Shown: piece after piece, positions 1 through 8,600 of the stretch
Position numbering within the stretch: position 1 is the stretch's first letter
How the letters are laid out: every line of letters begins with the position of its first letter
Source of the DNA: Sipunculus nudus
Taxonomy: Eukaryota; Annelida; Sipuncula; Golfingiida; Sipunculidae
Assembly: GCA_026874595.1 (NCBI GenBank)
Contig: JAPPUL010000079.1
Coordinates: 1,665,001-1,729,000, forward strand
Length of the DNA: 64,000 bases
Reading direction: 5' to 3'
Program-made: the position numbers and the translations under genes
Notes under the pieces: generated by a model
Database searches by the model: none
What the model saw: the letters and a program-made list of their open reading frames with translations, nothing else
What the model was told of the DNA's origin: nothing

Positions 1-830
1 CTTAAATAGCTTTCATCTAAAGTCTCATTTATTTTAGTTAAAGAGATATTGCTTGGATAATTTTTTCTTGGTTCAAGGATAAGGCCAATAGGGTTGTCGT
101 AGAAAGCGCCTTTATAGCTTGTAAATTTTCTTGAAAAGGTTCTAATATTAATCTTAACCCCACTTTGAATTTTAATTATACCATAAATTTCTTTAGTTTT
201 CTTGTATCCGTATATTACATAAGATGGGATACGTAATCTAAAAGCTTTGTCAAAGTCAGGATCTTTCTCAGGTGATGAGTCAACGATAAAATATAATTGT
301 TGCTTATAACCGATTAAAGTATTTTTATAAAGACGTTTTTCATTTCTTGCAATACTAATAGGTCTAATAGAGCGAAGGCCATACTCCTGTGTTCTAGCTC
401 TGAGTCTTGTTTCCCAGTAATAGTTGGTAAGCAAAACAGAATTTATTGAAGGTTTTTTTCTAATAATTAAATCATAAAAAACTTGGTTATCAACAACAAC
501 CTTGCGTAATTTGATATCGTCCTCAGATAGAGACAGGGGATGAGGGAATCTTTTTTTAGCTTCTTTAGCTTTTGATTCTGTTTTAGGTTTTTCTTTCTCA
601 GTAGTGATATTATTTTGGTTGGAGATAGTGCCTGAAAAAGGGCCATTATTAAAGAACTGGCTATGATTTTCTGTTTCTAAGTCTTTTTCTTGGGATAGAT
701 AAATTGTATTAAAGTCATTTGATGTGCTTATGGTTGTATCAGGATAAGATGAATCTAATAAAGCGAATAAGGAAATCAAAGTAAAGCTAGGTAATAAAAA
801 GTATTTCTTAGAATTTCTTAAAGCTAACAT
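1..830 (-). CDS. exported protein of unknown function (3' end beyond window)
   Basis: I do not recognise this protein. The frame is open from an ATG at 828-830 on the reverse strand to the window edge, about 276 codons, so the C-terminus is missing. Residues 1-25 form a basic then hydrophobic segment (NSKKYFLLPSFTLISLFALL) that looks like a signal peptide or membrane anchor. A low-complexity stretch rich in Lys, Glu, Thr and Asn (about residues 35-100) follows, and then a more ordered, beta-rich, Tyr/Arg-rich region. No catalytic motif is visible. It is transcribed divergently from fliN across a 684-bp gap. An envelope or periplasmic location is inferred from the N-terminus only. Confidence 0.65.
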   Translation of the reverse strand, partial: MLALRNSKKYFLLPSFTLISLFALLDSSYPDTTISTSNDFNTIYLSQEKDLETENHSQFFNNGPFSGTISNQNNITTEKEKPKTESKAKEAKKRFPHPLSLSEDDIKLRKVVVDNQVFYDLIIRKKPSINSVLLTNYYWETRLRARTQEYGLRSIRPISIARNEKRLYKNTLIGYKQQLYFIVDSSPEKDPDFDKAFRLRIPSYVIYGYKKTKEIYGIIKIQSGVKINIRTFSRKFTSYKGAFYDNPIGLILEPRKNYPSNISLTKINETLDESYL

Positions 831-1514
831 AATAAAACTAATTTTAATCTCCTATAAATGTATAACTATAATATTATAGTATTTCCAAATCCATTTCTTT
901 AATATAGTGATAGAAGGCAAAATAAAAAAGGCCTAACTATCTACACAAGACATCTAACAATCAAAGGTAAATCTTTAGTATTTTTTGTATAAAAAGGTTT
1001 TGTATAAAAAGTATTAAATAGGTTTAGCCCTTGAGTATAGTGAGTTAGAAATGAAAAATAAAAATGCGTTAAAAAAATAAAAATGCGTTAAAAAGACAAA
1101 AGATATTAAGCTTTAGTAGAAGGTGTTAGTTAAGATATAAGATATTAGGGTTTTAAGATAAAAAATAGTTATATTTGAGAATGATTATTTAGAAATGATT
1201 ATAATGCTATAGATGTGTAAATGTGGTTGGCAGGGGGAGAGAAGGGGGAGAGGAGGGAGAGGAGCAGGTGTAGACTCTATAATAGAAAATGCTTTAGATA
1301 TTTGAGATAAATAAAAATAAAAATGCTTGATTTATTAAAGTTAAATGTCGTTTAGTAAAAGCTAGGTGCATATAGAGGTTATATGCTTTGTGTGAAGGGT
1401 TAATAGTAGCAAGTAATTTGACAGTTTTTTTGAGAGTTTAAGATATAAAACTAGGAAGTAGGGGAAACTATGGGAAAACTATTTAGAGGGAACTATTAGA
1501 GGGAACTATTATAA
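831..1514. other. divergent intergenic region with short tandem duplications
   Basis: No gene is seen in this 684-bp AT-rich stretch between two divergent genes. It holds several short direct duplications: two copies of a unit around gtataaaaagg at 981-1012, two copies of a unit containing aaaaatgcgttaaa at 1054-1095, a purine tract of repeated ggggagaga-type blocks at about 1231-1268, and two copies of ttagagggaacta at 1482-1510. The last pair duplicates the fliN ribosome-binding site. A TTGACA at 1418-1423 has only poor -10 candidates (TATAAA at 21-bp spacing), so I call no promoter. Confidence 0.6.
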
Positions 1515-1973
1515 ATGAGCGATTCAAAATTATCACAAAAGGAATTAGATGCGCTTTTAGATGGAGCAGAGATAATATATGATGATACAAAGCAATACTT
1601 GAAGGGGGAGGGTAAAGAGAGGAAAGATAGGGAGGGGGCAGATGTTGGCGAGATAGAGCTTGATAGGATTAAGGACTTGCTGCCCAACGAAGTAGATGTA
1701 AGGAATATGGATGCTAGTCAAAAACATAATTCAAGTTTGCTATTGGATATATATGTGCAAGTTACAGTTGAGCTTGGACGGACTAATATCCATGTGAAAG
1801 ATGTACTTGCACTGGGGGAGGGTTCGATAATAGAATTGGCAAAACCAGCGAATGAGCCGGTTGATCTTTTAGTAAACGATCGCTTGATAGCCCATGGAGA
1901 GGTAGTTGTAATAGATGAGAATTTTGGAACCCGAGTAACCAACATAGCATTGCCAGCCGAGCAAAATAAATGA
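1515..1973 (+). CDS. fliN: flagellar motor switch protein FliN
   Basis: FliN builds the cytoplasmic C-ring of the flagellar motor with FliM and FliG. The C-terminal SpoA/FliN domain (about residues 72-148) is clear: [18 protein letters not shown], then [29 protein letters not shown] and [10 protein letters not shown], all close to the family pattern. The first residues ([14 protein letters not shown]) resemble the N-terminal peptide by which FliM and FliY bind phosphorylated CheY. A charged linker (about 28-60) separates the two parts, and there is no CheC-like domain in between. At 152 residues it is slightly longer than a minimal FliN. The agaggg ribosome-binding site sits in a duplicated 13-bp unit. 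No other flagellar gene lies nearby, so it appears as an isolated cistron. Confidence 0.93.
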   Translation: MSDSKLSQKELDALLDGAEIIYDDTKQYLKGEGKERKDREGADVGEIELDRIKDLLPNEVDVRNMDASQKHNSSLLLDIYVQVTVELGRTNIHVKDVLALGEGSIIELAKPANEPVDLLVNDRLIAHGEVVVIDENFGTRVTNIALPAEQNK

Positions 1974-2225
1974 AATATTCTTAATATGAATTTCTATGGA
2001 TATGAAGTTTAGAGTGTATTTTATTTAAAACAATATAAGATAAGCAAATAATCTAACAACTTAAGTTTAAGGCAATTAAAATTAAGGTAATATAATGTTG
2101 TAATTTAAGTATAAATAGTTATATTTTGTTAAAGCGAGTATTATTAATAATAGTTTAGTTTGTATTTAGGGTGCATATAAAAAGCATTAATAAAGCATTA
2201 ATAATGTAAGGAGTAAAAAAAAACT
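1974..2225. other. AT-rich spacer with tandem duplication before tusA
   Basis: No gene is seen. The end of the spacer carries a direct duplication (aaagcattaat twice, about 2180-2203) followed by an aaggag ribosome-binding site for tusA. Confidence 0.5.
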
Positions 2226-2471
2226 ATGTCTAGTACGCCAGATCAAACATTAGATGCAAGAGGGTTAAATTGTCCTATGCCTATAATAAAGGCAAAAAAA
2301 TTAATAGATACATTAAAATCAGGGCAATTACTTGAAGTATTTGCAACGGATCCTGGTTCGGCAGCAGATTTCAAAGGATGGACAAAGCAAACAGGTCATA
2401 CGTTGGAGGATGAGAGCAAAGCGGTGGAAGATGGAAAGGAAGTCTTTCGTTTCCTAATAAAGCATAAATAA
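2226..2471 (+). CDS. tusA: TusA-type sulfur carrier protein
   Basis: This 81-residue protein has the TusA/SirA signature: LDARGLNCPMPIIKAKK near the N-terminus, with the sulfur-carrying Cys in the CPMP motif (Cys16), then the ATDPGSAADFKGW block. TusA carries persulfide sulfur in the cytoplasm. In most bacteria it serves tRNA 2-thiolation, and in dsr-type sulfur oxidisers it hands sulfur to DsrE and then DsrC. The window encodes candidates for both routes: mnmA at 55.6 kb and oxidative-type dsrABL at 24-29 kb. No adjacent rhodanese or dsrE gene decides between them. It is monocistronic, with aaggag upstream. Confidence 0.93.
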   Translation: MSSTPDQTLDARGLNCPMPIIKAKKLIDTLKSGQLLEVFATDPGSAADFKGWTKQTGHTLEDESKAVEDGKEVFRFLIKHK

Positions 2472-2969
2472 AAGTAATGTGCTAATAAAAGTGTTAGAAT
2501 GATAAAAGTGTTAGAATGATAGAACTTAAAGCAAAATATAAGTTAGTGTAGTAAGTAGGATAAAGTAAATTAAAGCAAAGTTCGGCTTTAGCTGGGCTTT
2601 TAAGAGTCTTACCAAAGGTATCTACGTAAAAAGAAAATCAAAAATAAAAAGAATTTTAGGATGTTTTAGGATATGGTTATAATTTATTTACTTACTAAAA
2701 GTATATGAAAATAGTTTTTATTTTTTGAGTAAACACTTTTACGAGACTGGATTTAGGAATATATTTTTTAATGCTAAAAGATTATGCTCTTTATGAATAT
2801 AGTATAAGACGAACTAAGAGGTATAGATGTTATAATAAAGGCCTATATATTAGAACATTAAGATGTAATAGGGACTGAAGGTGTTAAGATAAAAAGGCGG
2901 GTGATTTAGAAGGGTTTTTAGAATATAGGAAAATATTTAATTAAAAAAGTAAAATCTTAGGAGAAATAG
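2472..2969. other. 498-bp intergenic region without recognised gene
   Basis: No ORF of note is seen. A 17-bp unit (aaaagtgttagaatgat) occurs twice in tandem at about 2488-2522. A GC-richer patch at about 2579-2605 could fold weakly but lacks a convincing terminator form. I looked for folate or preQ1 riboswitch cores ahead of folE2 and did not see one. Confidence 0.5.
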
Positions 2970-3749
2970 ATGACGGATGTACAAAGTCAAATAGATAAGC
3001 GAAGTATAAGAATAAACAAGGTAGGGGTAAAGGGGATAAAATATCCTATAAAGCTGTTAAGTGTAGATAACGTGGAACAAAGTACAGTAGCAGATATAAA
3101 TATGTATGTGTCGCTTAAAGGGAAAGAAAAGGGGACACATATGAGTAGATTTGTAGAGGTATTAAATAAGTATCAGCATGGGTTTAGTATAGCCAATATA
3201 AAAGAAATGCTTTATTATATGCGAGAACATTTGGGTTCAGAGGATGCACATATAGAGATGAGTTTTCCTTATTTTATAAATAAGGAGGCACCTGTAAGTG
3301 GAGCAAAGGGACTTATGGATTACAAATGCCGAGTAAAAGGGCTACTTGCAGGAGATAATGGAGCAAAGATAGTGCTTGGAGTAACAGTTCCAGTAACAAG
3401 TCTATGCCCGTGTTCAAAAGAAGTTAGTGAATTTGGGGCACATAATCAAAGGAGTGAAGTTAGTGTTGATGTAATATCTTCAGGAGCAATATGGTTTGAC
3501 CAGCTAATAGAGCTTATAGAGGGAGTGGGATCTTGTGAGATATATTCGTTAGTTAAGCGAGCTGATGAAAAATACATGACAGAGAAGGCTTATCTGAATC
3601 CAAAGTTTGTAGAAGACATAGTAAGAGATGTAACAGGAGCGTTAACGGATGAGAAAGAAATAATATGGTTTGAAGTTGAGAGTGAAAATATAGAAAGCAT
3701 ACACAATCACAATGCGTATGCGAAAATAAGCAGAGGAAAACAAGTCTAG
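2970..3749 (+). CDS. folE2: GTP cyclohydrolase FolE2 (type IB)
   Basis: FolE2 converts GTP to 7,8-dihydroneopterin triphosphate, the first step towards folate and queuosine. Family landmarks are IRINKVGVKGIKYP near the N-terminus, the metal/active-site Cys region VTSLCPCSKEVSEFGAHNQRS (about residues 145-165), a conserved central Glu (VGSCEIYSLVKR) and the C-terminal ESIHNHNAYAKI. The 259-residue length is typical. FolE2 replaces zinc-dependent FolE in many bacteria and can use other metals, and no FolE is seen here. It is alone between tusA and htrA. The start ATG follows ttaggag at good spacing. Confidence 0.93.
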   Translation: MTDVQSQIDKRSIRINKVGVKGIKYPIKLLSVDNVEQSTVADINMYVSLKGKEKGTHMSRFVEVLNKYQHGFSIANIKEMLYYMREHLGSEDAHIEMSFPYFINKEAPVSGAKGLMDYKCRVKGLLAGDNGAKIVLGVTVPVTSLCPCSKEVSEFGAHNQRSEVSVDVISSGAIWFDQLIELIEGVGSCEIYSLVKRADEKYMTEKAYLNPKFVEDIVRDVTGALTDEKEIIWFEVESENIESIHNHNAYAKISRGKQV

Positions 3750-3927
3750 AATGGTGGGGGGTGGAGTATTTGAGGTTGTGGAGAAGTTTTTTGGCTATAT
3801 TTTAAGGAATAGCACAGGGGAAATGCATCAGATATAAACTAAGTTGAAGGGCAGGGAAAATAGTGTAAAACAAAAGCTTTTTTGTATAAAAAGGCTTTTG
3901 TATAAAAAGATATGAGGGAATAAAGAG

Positions 3928-5529
3928 TTGTATAAGAGGTATTTGTTAATATTTTTAGTATTAAATACAACATTAAGTTCTTGCGTGGGTTTGTGTAATG
4001 GTGGTGAGGGAGGGGATGGAGTTGCTGATGGTTTAGGAAAGACCTTTAGAGGAGAAATACCAGAAGAGATAAGAAGTGATGAGGAAGCAAAGAAGGCGGG
4101 GAGTGAGTTTCAATTGCGTCTTCGAGAGATAGCAGATAAGATACTGCCTTCAGTGGTAAAGATAGAGACGGTGCAAGCTGTTTCAGGAGGGAGAGGGGGA
4201 GGATTTTTTGGTTATGATTTTTTCAAGTTTTTTGAAAATAATCCACTAATACCGCCAAAGAGGGGAGAAGATGGACAAGATGAAGGAGCGAAGACGCTGG
4301 GGTCTGGTTTTGTAATAAATGAGGATGGGCATGTTATAACGAATGCGCATGTTGTAGGAGATGCGTTAAAGATAGTGGTTGTGGTAGGCGATAATGAGTA
4401 TAGAGGTGAGGTTGTGGGTAGGGATCTGCCAAGTGATTTAACAGTATTAAAACTTTTAGACTATAGGCGAGGGAGCTTACCGTATTTGTCATTAAATGAG
4501 GAGGTAGAAATAGAGGTAGGAGATTTTGCTATGGCAGTAGGCAATCCGTTTGGTCTTATAGGAAGTTTCACAATAGGCGTAGTAAGTGCAAAGGGCAGAA
4601 GGTCTCTAGGAACAGATCGCAATGCAATATTCAAGAATTTCATCCAAACAGACGCCTCGATAAATCAAGGAAATAGTGGAGGTCCACTTGTAAACATAGA
4701 AGGGAAAGTAATAGGAATAAACACGGCAATATATACAAGTAATGGGGGATTGGGTTCAGTTGGTATAGGGTTTGCAATACCTGTAAACATAGCACGTAGA
4801 ATAAGTCAGACATTAATTAAAAGCGGGAAAGTAGTAAGGGGATATATAGGGGTTTCGATAAGAGACCTAGATAAGGATTTATCGCAACATTTCAATTTAA
4901 GTTCAGGGGTATTAGTACTTGAGCTATTGCCTGGTGGGGCAGGGGAAGGATCAGGTCTTAAGCGAGGAGATATAATAACACATATAAATGGGAAAGAGAT
5001 AAAGCGGACAGTAGATATGATAGGCGAGGTGTCGGGATATCCCCCAGATACGTTAATAGAGCTTAGCGTAGTTAGAGGAGATAAGCGATTAGAAATAGGT
5101 ATAAAGCTAAAGGAACGCCCGACTGAGCTTGCCTTTAGAGATGGGTTTGACAGAAGAGGTATTGAAAGAGGTGGGGATAAATCGTTGCCTAAGGGAAAAA
5201 GAGGAACTAGAGGTTCTGGGCATGTGGATAAATGGTATGGATTAACTTTGTCAGAACGCAAGTTGCCTTTGGGAAGAGGGGGTGAGAATGAGGATAATGA
5301 GGGGAAGGAGGTATATGTATATGATAAAAGTGTTTATGGTGGGGTAAAGTGGAGTCAATCTATAGAACGTGGTGATGTAATAGAGAGTATAAATGGCAAA
5401 GAGCTTAGTGGAGGTTTAGAGAGTTTTCGTAAAGTTATAAGGGAGGAGGGTGGCAAGGCATCGTATTTTGTATGGATAAGGCGAGGAAGTAATAGATTCT
5501 ATACATTATTACGAGTTAAGAAAGAGTAG
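3928..5529 (+). CDS. degP: HtrA/DegP-family periplasmic serine protease
   Basis: This is a trypsin-fold protease of the HtrA family that degrades or chaperones misfolded envelope proteins. It starts at TTG. Residues 1-20 form a signal segment ending in LNTTLSSCVGLC, a possible lipobox. The catalytic triad is complete: His141 in NAHVVGD, Asp170 in DLPSDLTVLKL and Ser250 in NQGNSGGPL. PDZ1 lies at about 300-385 (GYIGVSIRDLDKD to RGDIITHINGKEI) and a shorter PDZ2 at about 455-533 (RGDVIESINGKEL). A charged, Gly/Arg-rich linker at about 400-440 joins them. Two SurA-N-like genes follow closely, which suggests an outer-membrane protein quality-control operon. Confidence 0.93.
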   Translation: MYKRYLLIFLVLNTTLSSCVGLCNGGEGGDGVADGLGKTFRGEIPEEIRSDEEAKKAGSEFQLRLREIADKILPSVVKIETVQAVSGGRGGGFFGYDFFKFFENNPLIPPKRGEDGQDEGAKTLGSGFVINEDGHVITNAHVVGDALKIVVVVGDNEYRGEVVGRDLPSDLTVLKLLDYRRGSLPYLSLNEEVEIEVGDFAMAVGNPFGLIGSFTIGVVSAKGRRSLGTDRNAIFKNFIQTDASINQGNSGGPLVNIEGKVIGINTAIYTSNGGLGSVGIGFAIPVNIARRISQTLIKSGKVVRGYIGVSIRDLDKDLSQHFNLSSGVLVLELLPGGAGEGSGLKRGDIITHINGKEIKRTVDMIGEVSGYPPDTLIELSVVRGDKRLEIGIKLKERPTELAFRDGFDRRGIERGGDKSLPKGKRGTRGSGHVDKWYGLTLSERKLPLGRGGENEDNEGKEVYVYDKSVYGGVKWSQSIERGDVIESINGKELSGGLESFRKVIREEGGKASYFVWIRRGSNRFYTLLRVKKE

Positions 5530-5646
5530 AGTGTAAAAATTAAAGACATAGGTGCAATAATTTATTATCAATAATAAATTATAAAGACAAATTTATAAAG
5601 AGAAATTGCAGTATTAAAGGTTTTTGGAAAGGGAATAGGAGGTAAG

Positions 5647-6258
5647 ATGAAAAGAAAAGGGTTAAAGTGGGTTTTGGTGTTGTCAATGCTAATAAATATA
5701 TGTTTTGTGGGGATACTCATATCGCAAAACACTTGGGTTAGCAAAGTAAACGGTAAGAAGTTGTCGCATGGAGAGTTTAAAGATTACTATAATGGGCTAT
5801 TATATTTTCAAGTAATGTCCTCGCCAATACCGGTAACGAAGGAACAGTTGAGCAAGATATTGAAGGATAAAGATCAGATGCAAGCATTTTTGCATACTTA
5901 TGAAGATGAATATTTGATAGCCCAGAAGGCCAAAGAGAAGAAAACGTATAGTAGCAAAGAGGTAGATCGTCAAGTAGCAATGATATCGAAAGTGGTAAAG
6001 AATAAGTTGATTTTAAAGAGTTTTCTAAGTAAGTATATATACCCCAAGGTAGAGGTAAGTTCTAAAGAAGTTCAGAAGGTGTATGCAGCGGAACTAAAGC
6101 ATAAAAACAGTCCTTATAAAAGAATCTCAAAAAAAGATGGGGTAAAGGCAATAAGAAACCAAATTAAGGGACAGAAGGCACTTGAGAAATTAAAGAGCTA
6201 TGCGTCAAAACTTAGGCTAGCAGCAGAGATAGTACATAATCCTGTATTGGTAAAATAA
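5647..6258 (+). CDS. SurA N-terminal-like periplasmic protein, copy 1
   Basis: This 203-residue protein has an N-terminal membrane/signal segment (WVLVLSMLINICFVGILI) followed by VSKVNGKKLSHGEFKDYY. That matches the beta-strand and helix entry of SurA/PrsA/PpiD N-domains (typically vNGe.is..eF). Helical segments follow with YSSKEVDRQV and a C-terminal helix set, but no parvulin PPIase domain, so it is chaperone-module-only by sequence. It is paralogous in layout to the next gene: both share the sequence order signal, N-G/K entry motif, YS(S/E)KE and YY-linker, and they are equal in length. A strong taggaggtaag site precedes the ATG. A chaperone role with the upstream HtrA is inferred. Confidence 0.65.
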   Translation: MKRKGLKWVLVLSMLINICFVGILISQNTWVSKVNGKKLSHGEFKDYYNGLLYFQVMSSPIPVTKEQLSKILKDKDQMQAFLHTYEDEYLIAQKAKEKKTYSSKEVDRQVAMISKVVKNKLILKSFLSKYIYPKVEVSSKEVQKVYAAELKHKNSPYKRISKKDGVKAIRNQIKGQKALEKLKSYASKLRLAAEIVHNPVLVK

Positions 6259-6384
6259 TAGCAAAGAATAGATATTTTGGGTATGAAGTTTATATTAGTG
6301 AAGTTGGATTTCTTGGGGCATGTGGTATGATAAAGTTAATAAAGTAATAAATAAAGCTAAGTTAAGGAGGAAGGAGATAAGATT

Positions 6385-7002
6385 ATGAAAATATATAAGG
6401 GAAGGGTAGTGTATGTTTTGGTGGTATTATTTTTGGTTGTGAGTTTAGTATCAGGCGATAAAGGGGGTGGGTGGTTATTAAGTATAAATAAAAAGAATGT
6501 ACTTGGAATAGATGGTTTTAGAAAGGATTTCCGAGCATTTATAGATATGCAATCGATAACACAAGTGGTAGTAGATGCTGAAAGTTTAAAGAGGGCAGAA
6601 CAAGACAAACAAAATCGCCGAGCGTATTTAGATAATGTAATAAATGATTTGCTTATAATGGAATATGGGAAGGGAAAGAAGCTATATAGTGAAAAGGAGA
6701 TAAAGCGGCGCTTAGCGAGTATGTCGAAGATATTGCGTCGACAAATGGTAAGAAAATATTATGTAGATAAGGTTATAATACCGAAGATAGGGAAGGTAAG
6801 CGAGGATGTAGTCAAGACATATTATGAGGAGATAAAAAAGAGTAAGGAGGGCAAGAGACTAAGTGCGCTTGAGATACGAGATGCGGCGAGAAAGCGAGCG
6901 AGAGTAGAAGCAATACAGAGATTATTTTTGAAGGAGATAGACAAGTTGCGATCAAGATATAGGATACAGTTAAATGAAGAGTATGAGAATATGTTTGAGT
7001 AG
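6385..7002 (+). CDS. SurA N-terminal-like periplasmic protein, copy 2
   Basis: This is the second member of a tandem pair, 205 residues. It has a signal segment (VVYVLVVLFLVVSLVSG), then LSINKKNVLGIDGFRKDFRAF corresponding to the SurA/PrsA entry strand and helix, then LYSEKEIKRRLASMSKILRR, equivalent to YSSKEVDRQVAMISKVVKN of copy 1. No PPIase domain is present. The C-terminal half is long amphipathic helix. It has its own aaggaggaaggag site. Duplication followed by divergence is inferred from matching order and size. The function (periplasmic holdase or export chaperone) is an inference from fold resemblance and the HtrA neighbour. Confidence 0.6.
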   Translation: MKIYKGRVVYVLVVLFLVVSLVSGDKGGGWLLSINKKNVLGIDGFRKDFRAFIDMQSITQVVVDAESLKRAEQDKQNRRAYLDNVINDLLIMEYGKGKKLYSEKEIKRRLASMSKILRRQMVRKYYVDKVIIPKIGKVSEDVVKTYYEEIKKSKEGKRLSALEIRDAARKRARVEAIQRLFLKEIDKLRSRYRIQLNEEYENMFE

Positions 7003-7089
7003 AAGATATGAGTAGGCTGTGCGGTGTAAATGGTGTAAAATATAAAAGATAAGGTTTATGAGATTAATTATTGTGATGGTGATTAAGTT

Positions 7090-7440
7090 ATGGGATATAT
7101 TGGAAGGGGTGGTGAATACATAAGGGGGGATTATATAAAATATATAATATTAGGGTTTTTGCACTTGTACTATATTTTGCCTAATGTTAATGCTTATAAT
7201 GTAGTAGTGGTATTGACAGACGAAGAAGTTAATGCTACAGTGGGTTGGCAAGGAGTTAAGGTGGCAAAGGCGACGACAAACGAGGCAACAGAAGACAGTT
7301 ATTATGGGACTGATTGGGAACGAATGGACAAGGAATTCGAGAAGTTTTTAGGAGAGGGTGGGGAAGGGGGAGAAAGTCAGGGTGACAGTCAGGGTGAAAA
7401 CCGAGGGAGAAAAAAGGGATCAAATATGGATAAAGAATGA
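7090..7440 (+). CDS. small exported protein, unknown
   Basis: I do not recognise this 116-residue ORF. It has one hydrophobic N-terminal segment (YIILGFLHLYYILPNVNAYN), probably a signal peptide, a short middle (VVVVLTDEEVNATVGWQG) and an acidic, Gly-rich C-terminus with a small tandem repeat (SQGDSQGEN, from an 11-bp duplication at 7374-7396). The ribosome-binding site is weak. It sits in the same direction between the SurA-like pair and the guanylate kinase. Coding status is likely from the signal-like start and the lack of an alternative gene in the gap. Confidence 0.5.
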   Translation: MGYIGRGGEYIRGDYIKYIILGFLHLYYILPNVNAYNVVVVLTDEEVNATVGWQGVKVAKATTNEATEDSYYGTDWERMDKEFEKFLGEGGEGGESQGDSQGENRGRKKGSNMDKE

Positions 7441-7567
7441 GGGGAATGAGATAAGTGTGATTAAATGAAGTGTGATTAAAGGGAAGTAGAGCTCGGTAGT
7501 AAAAACAATAAATATATAAAAGAAAGAGCAAAATGTTTGGGAGGATAAAGAATGGAGATAAAAATTA

Positions 7568-8566
7568 GTGAGAGGTTTGGTATTTTTGCTTATAGGGCCT
7601 GCGGGTTCAGGTAAGACGACATTAATAGAGGAAGTAACAAAAGGCGACACAAAAGTCACCTTCCTACCGACCTATACAACTCGAGCAATTAGGGAAGGCG
7701 AGAGGGAGGGCAAACCATATTATTTCATAACGCCAGAAGAATTTGAGAATAAGATATTAGCTGAAGAATTAATAGAGTGGAAATATGTGCATGGAAATAA
7801 TTATTATGGTATGGGGATATTGGATGTAGAGAAAGAGATTGAATCAGGAATAAGTGTAATAACAGATATAGATATATTGGGAGCAATAGATGTAATAGAA
7901 TGGAAACCGGAGCTAGTCGTTACAATATTTGTAAATATAGAGTCAAAGGAGGAGTTAATAGAAAGGATAAAAAGGCGAGGTAGTTGTAGCGAGGAGGAGC
8001 TTACAAGGCGAATAGCTCGACTTGAGAGGGAGCTTGCTTATAAAAATAGCTTTAATTATTACCTGGAAAATGATGATTTAAAGACGGGAGTAAATGCTTT
8101 AAAAAGGATAATAAGCCTGGAACAAGAAATACATAGCTATCGTAATAGTAATAATATTATAATACATTACATAACACGCCTAATAATTATAAACGCTAAA
8201 GGTGAGTTATTAATGCTTTCACGAAAAGGGCCATCTAAAGCTTTTGAGAGATGGCATTTTATAGAAACACATATACTTAAGGGGGAAACGCCAAAGGATG
8301 CCTTACAAAGAGGGCTTGTATTTTTGTTTTCCAAAATATCTGATAGTCTAAAGAATAAATTATGCGCATTAACTCAAGCATGCGATAAAATATATAATAT
8401 TAATACCCATAAACATTATGAGATGACATTTTCTATAGCCCTAGATGAAGACATTCCATTAGAAAGTGATAATTATGTATTTAAATGGCTTAATTTAGAT
8501 TTGGCTTCAAAGTATATAGATAGTGAAGATTTAAAATTAATTGATAGTAAAGTAAAGCTAAGCTAA
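7568..8566 (+). CDS. gmk: guanylate kinase fused to a degenerate Nudix-like domain
   Basis: Residues 1-185 form a guanylate kinase (GMP + ATP to GDP + ADP). They carry the P-loop GPAGSGKTTLI, the GMP-binding block PTYTTRAIREGEREGKPYYF, the YG of GNNYYGM, and the LERELAYKNSFNYYLEND lid/C-terminal region. The protein is 332 residues where the family usually has about 200. The extra C-terminal part (about 195-332) reads like a Nudix fold (YITRLIIINAKGELLMLSR, then LKGETPKDAL), but the Nudix box residues REUxEExGU are absent, so hydrolysis is unlikely. The start is GTG with ggagat upstream. The C-terminal role is unknown. Confidence 0.85.
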   Translation: MRGLVFLLIGPAGSGKTTLIEEVTKGDTKVTFLPTYTTRAIREGEREGKPYYFITPEEFENKILAEELIEWKYVHGNNYYGMGILDVEKEIESGISVITDIDILGAIDVIEWKPELVVTIFVNIESKEELIERIKRRGSCSEEELTRRIARLERELAYKNSFNYYLENDDLKTGVNALKRIISLEQEIHSYRNSNNIIIHYITRLIIINAKGELLMLSRKGPSKAFERWHFIETHILKGETPKDALQRGLVFLFSKISDSLKNKLCALTQACDKIYNINTHKHYEMTFSIALDEDIPLESDNYVFKWLNLDLASKYIDSEDLKLIDSKVKLS

Positions 8567-8600
8567 TGTTAGTCTGGTTTTTTTTAAAATAAAGAATTCT

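Noticed and set aside
2472-2969. preQ1 or folate riboswitch ahead of folE2
   Set aside because: No aptamer core was recognised in the 498-bp gap.
4806-5261. 151-codon reverse ORF inside the HtrA gene
   Set aside because: It is antisense to the conserved PDZ region of a clear protease. Ser/Pro/Leu-rich composition is typical of shadow frames of purine-rich genes.
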